NCBI GenBank assembly: GCA_036346275.1
Contig: CM070725.1
Location: forward strand, 35,898,104-35,962,103
DNA: 64,000 nucleotides
Origin: Otatea glauca
Taxonomy: Eukaryota > Streptophyta > Magnoliopsida > Poales > Poaceae
Direction: 5' to 3'
In this document: piece by piece, positions 55,116-64,000 of the stretch
How the letters are laid out: every line of letters starts with the position of its first letter
Numbering within the stretch: position 1 is the stretch's first letter
Position numbers and translations under genes: made by a program
Notes under the pieces: model-generated
Seen by the model: the letters and a program-made list of their open reading frames with translations, nothing else
Databases searched by the model: none
Told to the model about the DNA's origin: nothing

Positions 55116-58100
55116 AATTGTGAAAATGTCAGAATTTAAATGATCATAATTTTGATGGGAAAATATTTATATTATCTTCTCCCTGGATAGAGTCATCTGC
55201 AGTAAAAATATCAGGAGATTATCTTTAGGTTTAATATTTATAAAAATTCAAAAACTGAATAGTTAAAAATCTGGAAACTTAATGTCAGAATTATATTAAA
55301 TAAACTGTCAAGAATCTGAAGCTGAAAATTTTACAGGAGGACAATGTGCATATATGGAACCTGATGAAAAAGTTTCTAAATTGTTGAGTAAAATATAAGT
55401 ATCTTAATAAATATAAAACAGAATGCATAAATATGTGCACAGTGCACTGCCTGAATTATTGTAAATTCCTCATGCATCAAATAGGTCTGAAATTTTTATG
55501 GTAGATCCTAAACTAGCGCAGGTACACTCAGTAAAATTCTCATTAATTTACCAGTTGTATAGGTAACGGATTCAGTGAATCAAATCCAGCCTCTTGCAGT
55601 CCAAGCCGAACTTCTCCTTTCCTCTCTCTGCCATGCGGGCCCGAATCACTGTGTGGTCCCACCTATCAGCCTCAGCCACCGCCTTCTTCTTCCTCCCTCG
55701 CAGCCGTGCTCGCGCGTGACTAGAGCCGATTTCGCCGGCTGTAGCTCGCGCCACCGCAGCGCCTGCGCTTCGCCCGAGGTAACCGCCTCTGCTAAACTCT
55801 GCCACGCATCGTCCTTGCCCGGATTTTCCGCAAACCGCCCATCCCTTCTCCTGTTCTAGCGCCGCAAAATTTCGTCGAGTTCACACCAGGTGTTGGCTCG
55901 TCTACAACGTCTCCCCCGGCCTATAAATACAGCAGCCTGATCGCCAGAGAGTGCTCATCAAAACCCCTCTGATTTCATCCAGTATACTCCACTGATCACT
56001 ACCAATTTCATGTTTCTTTGAATCAGCCGAAGAAACCTAGCTTTCGGATCGTGATCGATTGAAGGTGGTACAAGCAACCATTCCTCAATTGCTTTCTGTT
56101 ATAGCATCACAAGCTCACATGAATCAAAACCCCTCTGTTACTTCCAGGAAATTCCGCCCGGAGCTCCGCCGCCACTACGCCCCCTTCTTCTCCAAAACCG
56201 GCGATCGGTGGTGAGCTAATCCGACCCTTCCCTAAACTTCCTTTTGGCGAAAATGAAACCTCTGGAACCCATGGATGCTAAAACCGAAACCCATTCCACC
56301 GGAGATGCCTTCTGTCGTCGGCGCGGCTAGTCGCCGTGACCTCCATCGCTCGGCCACGACGGCGACCCATCTTTGGTCATCTTCGGAAGTCATTAGGTTG
56401 TCCCCTAGATGCGCATTAGCATGCTGAAGCCGTAGGTGCTACCCATTCCTCATCGCCGGAGTTAGTTTGCTGGCGGCAAGTCAAAAACCAAACGCCTCTG
56501 TTTGGAGTCGCTGACCTGTGGGTTCCCGCTGTCAGTGACCGAGTCGGGAGCGGGCGTGCGCAAGACCGAGGTTGCTGACAAGTGGACCCCGGATGTTAGT
56601 GCCCCAGCTAGATTTAAACGCAAAATCTGGCGCGCAGTGGAAGGCGTTTTCAGAACATTGAAAGCGTATTTCATTATTTCCATTTGATTTTCAGAACTAG
56701 TTCAAATTCAAACTTGAATATCTTTCGCATTTGAAATCCAAATGAGATGAAACCAATTTATAAATTCATCTAAAATCAAGAGCTTCTAGATTATGCAAAA
56801 ATATTTTGAAAAGCTATTTTGGAAAAATATTTTAATACAAAGGTGAATAGTACATAAGAAAGTAGACTAAATATTGAAATTTTGCAAACAAAGTTAATAT
56901 TATTTGGAACCAATTTTATTAAGACCCTTATTCTGCTATGAACCCATTTCTATAAAAATATTTGGGTAACTAGTTGTTTGATGTCTTTTCCCTTAAAGTT
57001 TAGCCCAATAATATGGTAGTTAGAAATTTAGTAATGAATGTTTGATTTTAAAATCTTTAAATGCATTGCTTTGCATCTGAATCCTATTAATAACATACTA
57101 TTTTACGATATCACCATATGACAAATCTTTCTACTTCAAATAATTTTAGCATCTATAATTCGAAGTTATAAATACAAGAATACATAATTTTAGCCTCTTG
57201 AATTCGTAAAACAAGAATAAATAATATATAAAAGAATATGTGCCTGTTTCTTATAGCATGTTTTATTTGATTTTCTGTCTGTCTTATTTTTGCCCTTATA
57301 CTTGTTTTCTATTTGTTGTATGTTATTCTTGATGGTCGACGAGTAGATTCCGACGAACCTGAATTAGCAGATGACGACCTCGCCGACGATCCGGACTTTA
57401 TACCCGACTGCGATCAGCAAGGCAAGCACCCCCTTGATCATTTTGATCCTAATACTTCAAGTATTTACTTTCAATTATTGCAAAACTATTATGCATTCGC
57501 GTACTTATCATAAAAATGCTATGTTGGAATATTGGTAGCTACACCTGATGTTTCATGGAACTCCCTTGATGAGTATGAATATGTGAACATTGTTAACCAT
57601 AGATAAAGGGGTAGACATTACATAATGTCAAAATTGGGTATACACGACTAATAATCATGCTTAGCTATGCTCATTAGCAACGAAGTTGATGATCAAAGTT
57701 ATATTCTTGAAAATTTGAATGGTGGGTATGACATGATAACAATCGTTGGTATTTTGACTAAAAATCCCAAAATAAAACTATGGTTTAGATGCGTAGATGC
57801 GGGCAATTATTGGCAATAGCCAGTTGTGCAAGAGATGGACTTGTACGTAGTGTAGGGGGAGATCATTGCCCGTGTCGGATTAAGGACCGGGCTATGGGTT
57901 GTTTTCAAGCCAAGAAAATCGTACAACCATTAGTGCTGATATGGGACAGCCTTAACCTATTAAGTTGCTTAGGTCTGGCTTTGCACATTGGTAGGCGGGA
58001 GATAGTATGAGCAATCCTTTCTAGGTTTGCTTATGAGGGGCTTCCACACTTCATTGTGGGTAAATGCATATCGGTATAACGGTGTACGCCTTGATATGGG

Positions 58101-59077
58101 AAGGAACCCTTATCGTAGGGATTTACTGCCTTCAATGCAGGGAATTACTGCTTGTGCTACCACTTCATGTTCCTTCTCCATAATAAGGATCTAACGTCAT
58201 CGAGCTAGTGCAAAGTTAGGCTTGAACAATGTAACGGTTATATCATGATCACCATGCCGACATTCCAAAGGAAGAGTGTCAACTGGCCTGGCAAAAATGG
58301 AAGATCATTTCTTGTGGGTAAAGCTGTACGCCTCTGCAGAGTGTAAATCTAATTAATTAGCCGCGCCTACGGTTAAAGGCACTTGGTAAAATCATCACAT
58401 GGTTAGAGTTTTAATATTTCCAAAATGATTTGATGGGAAAATGGTGTTTTGGAATATGTATGTTTCATGTCAGGGGATGACATGGGAATGGATTAAGTCA
58501 GTCGGATAGACTGTGACATGATGATTGATTTACGCTAAACTAATACTTGCATATTACATTAAGATGCTTCCTTACAAACTTCAGTTGCAATCTAGTATGT
58601 TCTTATGCTTTATTTTGCCAATGCAAAAATAACTATAGAAACCTCACCCTTACTATATCCTACATTTACTTATAATTGCATCAGTGATATACTATAAGAC
58701 TTGCTGAGTACACAATGTACTCAATCTTGCTATCAATGTTGTTTTAGGAGAAGGTATCGATTACCCCGATGATCTTTACGACGATTCAGGATCCGGGGGT
58801 TATAATGACGTTGTTTTCTAGGGCTTTACCTTGTCTGTTGACTGAGGGTGAATGGGCATACTACAAGAGAAATAAAGTTTCTGCTGCTGCTTTTCGAGCT
58901 TTTGGCTTGTAATAATAATATTGTGTAATTTCAAGACGCTTGGCATATGTAATATATTGTGTACGGATGTGATTTCAATTTGTAATCTGTGCGTGCTAGC
59001 CACTGATCATGGGACTAGTACGGTATGCACAGGGAACCCATTGTTGATATTTATTATCGAAAATGGGGGGTCTTACA
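55116..59077 (+). repeat. Solo LTR E, right part
   Basis: It continues LTR E after copia A and ends GGGGGGTCTTACA at 59077. The next five bases, GAAGA (59078-59082), repeat the five before 25562, proving a single inserted LTR of about 4.28 kb. A TATA element CTATAAATAC lies at 55921-55930. It has the same family as the 4148-8702 LTR: GCAAGGCAAGCACCCCCTTG near 57418 and GCGGGCAATTATTGGCAATA near 57798. No genes: the frames at 55572-58010 are LTR sequence. Confidence 0.92.
55921..55930 (+). promoter_or_regulatory. TATA box of solo LTR E
   Basis: CTATAAATAC lies at the end of a GC-rich block. It is identical to the minus-strand element at 7499-7508 of the related LTR. Confidence 0.7.
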
Positions 59078-59082
59078 GAAGA

Positions 59083-59327
59083 TCCGGTCATACTCACTAC
59101 AGTTAAGCCTATGTATGAGGTTGTTCTTTGCCTTAACATTCGCCTCAACGTTAGCCATATTCGCGGTATTGACGTTCTCATCGCCAGGAACAACATAAGG
59201 GAGTTTCACCTTGTAACCATATCATGAAACTCTGGGCAATGATGTATGACTCCATGCTGGATTTCCAAAAAGGATAATCCACCCCAAAAAAGATTGGAGG
59301 CTTGGTGGAATACTTGTCCGACGCCAT
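59083..59327 (-). pseudogene. gag: Copia C gag, 5' end
   Basis: ATG at 59327 opens a frame whose text (KYSTKPPIF, then FWKSSMESYI) matches the start of copia A gag at 50043. The frame is lost within about 50 codons. The nucleotide match continues to 59083 (CATACTCACTACAGTTAAGC), where LTR E begins, and then in 25512-25561. The rest of copia C is not in the window. Confidence 0.8.
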
Positions 59328-59365
59328 GGCTCTCAAGATCTATTAAGATCTAAAGAGAGCAAAAC

Positions 59366-59658
59366 TGGACTCTCATAACAATTGAAGGACCAAAAAGGCA
59401 ACTAGAGTAAGGTGAATAGAAACTAAATAAAAATTTCCCCCTCAAAATTCAAACCACTTATAGCTACAATAACATAACAGATAAACAGAGCAAACGAACA
59501 AAGGTCGAACGAATAGTGGTTGAATGAATAGTAAACTTAAATTAGTTGGATGAACAGTTCTAACAACAGCAAAAATGCACTGGTCGATGAACAATGCCGA
59601 TGACTCATACCTGATGAATAGTAAAAAAACAACAACTGGCCGAATGAGCGTTACAGAC
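59366..59658 (-). repeat. Copia C 5' LTR, inner end, with decayed primer site
   Basis: The plus strand TGAAGGACCAAAAAGG at 59383 matches the inner end of the copia A and copia B LTRs (TGAAAGATCG...). The primer site next to it (59366-59380) is a degraded form of the Met-tRNA site. The LTR is cut after about 275 bases by copia B at 59659. CAGAC (59654-59658) would be one copy of copia B's target duplication. Confidence 0.75.
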
Positions 59659-59784
59659 TGAAAGATCGAAAAAGGCGACTAGAGGGGGGGTGAATAGGAG
59701 CCAAATAAAATTTTCGAATAAACACTCCCCCTAAAATTCAAACCACCAAAAGACCAGAAAGAAACTGCATTGGTCGAGTATTTC

Positions 59785-59935
59785 TGATCGGATGAACAGT
59801 ACCCCCGACCTACAGAGGTCGGATGAACAGTACTCCCGACCTGAAGTGGTCGGATGAACAGTACTAGGGTGAACAGTACCCCCGACCAGATGAACAGTAC
59901 CACGACCTCGGAGGTCGGATGAACAGTACTCGGGT
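59785..59935. repeat. Array of GGTCGGATGAACAGTAC-type units
   Basis: GGATGAACAGTAC recurs five or so times (59793 to 59921) separated by short inverted pairs such as CGACCT...AGGTCG. Each unit of about 28-30 bases can fold on itself. It lies near the inner (U5) end of the copia B LTR. Confidence 0.8.
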
Positions 59936-61428
59936 GAATAGAAAAATCAGCACGATCTCAAAAACAGAAATCGATGTAACTTTTGATCGGCTGATCCAAA
60001 AACAGTGAAAATTGGTGTGCACCTCCCAAAGGATGTCAGGAACCTATTTCAATCAACAATCGAAGGAATTAATACCAAGGTTCCGTCCTTTTCGTTTAAC
60101 AAATGCAACACCAAAAGCAGTCACGAACACGACTTCACGTAAATTTGTCGTGGGAGTTGATAGTCGAATATCCTTAGATGACTCTCCACAAATCACAGCA
60201 AGTAAGTACACGAAGAAACAACCCTTCAAACAAATAGAAACACCATATGAAAACTAGGCACGTAAATTGGTTTCTTGCAAAACTGAATAGAAGAGGTTGT
60301 AGATAGCCTAGATGATTGGGATATGATCTATAGGAGATTCATCCAAAGAATCTTTCATCCTTGGCAACAAGAACCGTAAGCCAATCAAGACTAAATAATC
60401 GCAAGTCACACGTTTACGCACTTTAAGAACACATGATTTACAACTTGCAACAATAACGTAAGGATTGCCTAAAAGATTGAAAGCACCAATCCAGAGAAGA
60501 GTTCATCAATCATGAATTTCAACAAAGACTCAATAGCATGTAGAAGGAGATGAGGCAAATCCAAATTACGTAAAGTAAATCGCAAGAAGGTAAATGCGAA
60601 TTTATATAATGTAATTCAAGTGCGTAATGTAAATACGTAAGAGAAATGAAACAAGAATATAAATGAAGAACATTTCATTTCGGAAGGGAGGTTTACAAAG
60701 CCTCACAACAAAGTGGGCAAAGCTCAAATGAGCAAAAAAAACCTCGAACATTCAAAGAGGGAGGCTGCCCTACCCTCTATTTATAGTGACTGGATCAATT
60801 CCCACCTTTGGATGTCCCGCTTCAATCCTAAGCCAACATCCAAGAGCCAGGATTTGATCCTTACATCATCACTCTCAACAACTCTCAACTACTCACGTAC
60901 ACTTTCCTCACCGCCACCCCCAAGGAGACACCCCTCTCCTGCCTATTCATAGCGTGCTTGGAACACCAACCACCCTTGGATGAGCCTCTAAACCCTAGAG
61001 CACTCCATCAAGGGTGAGATTTTACCCACTCACAAAGCTATGCATGGGCTCACCCGAAACCCAACAACACAACGGGTTTTGCATGCTTTTCAACTCACAC
61101 TAACTTGACCTGCTACTCTATCTTCCTGACCGCGATCCAACGGTCCTCCTAGATGAGAGCAGCTCCAAGTTAGCATCTCATCCATTCCTTTGTCTTCTCA
61201 GCTTGCGCCTACTCCTGGCCTCACCATCTTTGGCGACACCTTGATCATCCGGACCTCGGCTCTCCCACCTAGTCCCGATCCCTTCGCCTCACCATGACCT
61301 AGCTCCAAAGTCCCGCAACCATCATAGACAAGGAAACCACATCACATAGCAAGGTCCAACAACACATATCCATCTCAACAGAAAGATATACACTACGCCG
61401 ACCAAAGATAACCCCGACCACACGTGGT

Positions 61429-61825
61429 CCGACCATCGGTCTCCATCCCGACCAACCATGGTCCGACCATCGGTCTCCATCCCGACCAACCATGGTCCGA
61501 CCATCGGTCTCCATCCCGACCACTCAAGGTCGGACGACCCAACCACTGGGGTCGGACGACCGGTCTCCCACTCACCACGACCTGCACCTCTCGGTCGGAC
61601 GACCCGACCACTCGGGGTCGGACGACTGGTCTCCAACCAGCCAAAGCCCCGACCACTCGGTCGGACGACCCGACCACTGGGTCGGACGACCGTCTCCGAC
61701 CAGCCACACCTGCACCTCTCGGGTCGGACGACCCGACCACTGGGGTCGGACGACCGTCTCCAACCACCAAAGCCCGACCACTCGGTCGGGACGACCGACC
61801 ACTCGGGGTCGGACAACTGGTCTCC
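61429..61825. repeat. Array of 34-bp units followed by GGTCGGACGACC units
   Basis: Three exact or near-exact 34-bp units (CCGACCATCGGTCTCCATC start at 61429, 61463 and 61497) pass into an irregular array where the 12-mer GGTCGGACGACC recurs about eight times up to about 61820, mixed with GACCACT and GGTCTCC. GGTC/GACC words in both orientations give strong self-complementarity. It occupies the U3 place that holds the 33/34-bp array in copia A. Confidence 0.88.
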
Positions 61826-61950
61826 AACCAGTAACTCAAATTGCTCTAGCTCGAAAAACAATCCAAATCAAACTCAAACTTGAGCACACCTTGCTCAAAT
61901 AAAGTCAAATACTCATCACAAACATGGATGGACCTCCACATGGTCCTTCA

Positions 61951-61961
61951 ATCTCCCCCTT
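61951..61961 (-). promoter_or_regulatory. Polypurine tract of copia B
   Basis: The minus strand reads AAGGGGGAGAT directly before the 3' LTR, as in copia A at 27520-27530. Confidence 0.9.
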
Positions 61962-63804
61962 GATGAGTATATTGACAAACCACACAAAAGGCATAAATTT
62001 GAGTTTGAATGAGAGAAGAAGAAAGCAATTTGATTGCAAAGCTAAACTTGGTCCAGAGAGAAAGATATAAAATTATGACCAAGTTGGCAGAAAGAATTTA
62101 GAGCAAGACCATGAAAAGAGCAAGTTTTCAACAAAAGCTCTAAAAACCAATCATAAGTGTCAAATGTGATTATGATTCATAAGAGATAGCAAAGATTTAC
62201 AAAAATCATAAGAACCAACAAGCTTTCACATTTCTATCTCCTCCTTTTCTACATTTTAAATGATGCCTTTTTCTACATTTTCTCCCCCTTTTGGCAATAT
62301 AGGCATCAAAATAGAATTTTCTCCCTCTTTTATGTATGCATGAAATGCAACCTAAGGGAGCTTTGAAGATTATCCAAATGATCATAATGATAAGATATGA
62401 CACCAAGCTTATTAATCTCAGATTATGACCAAACTAAGACATGTCCAAGTGCAAATAACAAATTTTGCTCATAAGCTAAGTTTTGAGAATGTATCATTTT
62501 TAGCAAGATTTGACAAGTGCACAACTTAGCAAAGTTTCAAAACTAGAAGCACAACCACTCAGGGATCAAATGGAAAACCTAGAGTTCAACCTACTCAACA
62601 CTTTGGGGAATTTTGAAGTGCATATTAGGTCCTTCGAGCCCATTTTTCAATTTATGCAAATTTTCTTTAAGACTTCGAAAAACATAGCGGGGTGCAAATG
62701 TTTGACATAATTTGCATTCTTTACCCACTTATGTGTTTGATATTTGCAAATTTTTTTGATTGACTCAAGCCATTTTCGATCATCTCAAGAGTAACTCTTA
62801 AGAGAATGATCTTGGTCATACACAATATATTCCAAGTTCATCCCAAATGCAATGGGAGGCAGTCTCGAGAATATAAAGTGCTGAGATCAATTTTGCACAA
62901 AAGAGTCAATTTTTCTTTAATTTTCAATTTAGCACATATAAGCAATTCTGAAGGACTCAAATATGGATCAAGCAAATTTCACCCAAGTTGCTATAGGGAC
63001 TCTAGAGAATTACAAAATTTCACAATTCATGGTAAAAGCTCTTAGAGAAGAAACTTAGTAAGTAAAAGCAACATGTTTCATCAAGTTTTCATTTAAAGCT
63101 TTTAAGTTTTTCAGATTTCAATGAACATTAGCTTGATAAATGAACTTGGACATATCTAAGCTAGTGATTTTCTTCGAAAGATATAGCATGATGTATTTCA
63201 CGAAGATTGAGTCAAATGCATAATAGACAAAGCTCATAAAACGGAAAAGCAGTCTAAATGCAATGCATGAACAGATTCCCAACTCCTCCTCAACAATTGA
63301 ATCAATTTTAAGCTCAAATCTGGTTAAAGTTGAGTTATTATCAAGATTAGGCATAAAGAAAACCCAATGAACTCAATAATAACGAGAAAAATGCAATGAG
63401 GAGAAGAAATCGAGAAACAAAACTGGATGGCTATAGAGCATAGAAAAGATATAAGAAACTCACTACTGACTTAGACTCGCTCTTATCTTTCCAAAGATCG
63501 ACATAGGAAGTCGACTCTAGATCCCAACTAAGGAGTGCACACAGACCCTGTCTACCCAGGAGGTCCAAAACCTGCTAGACTTAAAAGACTGTGAGGGAAC
63601 TCAACCTAGAGAGAAGAGAGAACAGCTAATCACGCATGATAGCAACCTAAAGCACAAGATAAGAGGTCCATGCAAGGCATGCCAGAAGTCTAAGTGAGTG
63701 AACTCAACTCAAGAAAACAAGCCCAAAGACACCCAGAAGAAACACAAAGAAAAGAAAAAGCTGGAAGAAAACATATAATACATAATATACAAACCAGCTC
63801 CCTC
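61962..63804 (-). other. Non-coding tail of copia B between pol and 3' LTR
   Basis: This is collinear with 27531-29372 in copia A and of essentially the same length. No sustained frame is present on either strand. Conserved landmarks are TCTCCCCCTTTTGGCAATAT (62280), TTTGGGGAATTTTGAAGTGC (62601) and GGAGTGCACACAGACCCTGT (63531). Confidence 0.8.
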
Positions 63805-64000
63805 TCACGAAAGGCCATAAGGGCTCACGACTCCAAGCTCACTCCTCAAGGCAACAAATCTGGAGCTATCCAAAGGCTTGGTGAAGATATCAGCTAACCG
63901 GAGGTCACTCTCTACAAGCAAGCGCGATATCTCCTTCTCCACATAGTCTCTAAAGAAGTGATATCTAATATCAATGTGCTTGGTCCGAGAATGTTGCACT
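63805..64000 (-). pseudogene. pol: Copia B RNase H, C-terminal end, cut by window edge
   Basis: The frame gives QHSRTKHIDIRYHFFRDYV, then LADIFTKPLDSSRF and LGVVSPYGLS, nearly the same as copia A at 29373-29568. It is uninterrupted where copia A is split by LTR F, so it shows the original sequence context of that insertion site up to the window edge. Confidence 0.9.

Larger units (their letters stand above)
59659..61950 (-). repeat. 3' LTR of copia B (2292 bp)
   Basis: On the minus strand it opens TGAAGGACCATGTGGAGG at 61950 and ends CGATCTTTCA at 59659. A TATA element (minus strand CTATAAATAG) lies at 60777-60786. It keeps the segment that the copia A 3' LTR lost. It contains two arrays built on CCGACC/GGTCGG. 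The overlapping frames at 61299-61902 on both strands are those arrays. Confidence 0.92.
59659..64000 (-). mobile_element. Copia B: sirevirus-like copia element, 3' end only
   Basis: From the right edge: RNase H end, a 1.8 kb non-coding tail, polypurine tract, and the 3' LTR (61950-59659). It is collinear with copia A 25882-29568, with moderate divergence. It is cut by the window edge, so gag, protease, integrase and RT are not seen. Confidence 0.88.

Noticed and set aside
55572..55859. GC-rich frames on both strands near a TATA box, at first suggestive of a host first exon
   Set aside because: They lie inside solo LTR E, which is bounded by an exact target duplication. The TATA box is the LTR promoter.
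61299..61902. Several overlapping frames of 74-179 codons on both strands
   Set aside because: All translate the GGTCGGACGACC-type array. The repeated Ser/Asp/Arg/Pro text changes with frame and has no start context.
1..64000. tRNA, rRNA or host protein-coding genes
   Set aside because: I looked for cloverleaf-like or conserved host motifs and found only tRNA-complementary primer sites belonging to retrotransposons. A covariance-model scan would be needed to exclude small RNA genes.

Overview
The window is plant nuclear DNA, almost certainly from a large-genome grass (Poaceae; a panicoid is possible but not shown). Nothing prokaryotic and no host gene is visible. Essentially every base can be assigned to LTR retrotransposons nested inside each other. 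The evidence is paired and solo LTRs (5'-TG...CA-3'), initiator-Met-tRNA primer sites (TGGTATCAGAGC) and GGCGCGCCA-type primer sites, polypurine tracts, target-site duplications (TSDs), and decayed gag-pol frames of the Ty3/gypsy (chromovirus/Tekay-like and Tat/Grande-like) and Ty1/copia (sirevirus/Maximus-like) types. Nearly all coding DNA is on the minus strand and is broken by stops and frameshifts.

Layout, left to right. (1) 1-8702: the 5' half of a minus-strand chromovirus-like element (element 1) with a 4.55 kb LTR. It runs off the left edge. (2) 8703-10296 (+) and 10297-~13620 (-): pieces of two related long LTRs in opposite orientation. (3) ~13621-25438: a Grande-like Tat element. It has pol on the minus strand with two RNase H domains, a spliced coiled-coil gene on the opposite strand, a solo LTR (13878-16860) inside that gene, and a Tourist-like MITE inside the integrase. 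(4) 25512-59658: an old copia element (C), of which only gag scraps and an LTR piece remain. It contains a plus-strand solo LTR E (25562-59077, TSD GAAGA/GAAGA). E contains copia element A (25882-55115). A contains a plus-strand solo LTR F (29569-44277) and a small non-autonomous element G (50742-53629, TSD TCATC/TCATC). F contains a complete chromovirus D (30399-42211). (5) 59659-64000: the 3' end of a further copia element, B, which runs off the right edge.

Insertion order follows from the nesting: C, then E, then A, then F, then D. G entered the 5' LTR of A independently. D and G have very similar LTR pairs by eye and look youngest. None of the autonomous elements can be functional as it stands. 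D has a frame-broken pol and FIGD at the reverse-transcriptase active site. A has YVGD there and a damaged integrase. The Grande-like element has Lys in place of the catalytic Glu of integrase.

The parts least explained by standard gag-pol annotation are an extra ORF upstream of gag in D (38229-38939) with decayed relatives in element 1, the antisense multi-exon gene in the Grande-like element, and several internally repeated LTR segments. Coordinates of element boundaries come from reading the ends by eye. Family names are inferred from domain content, not from a database search.
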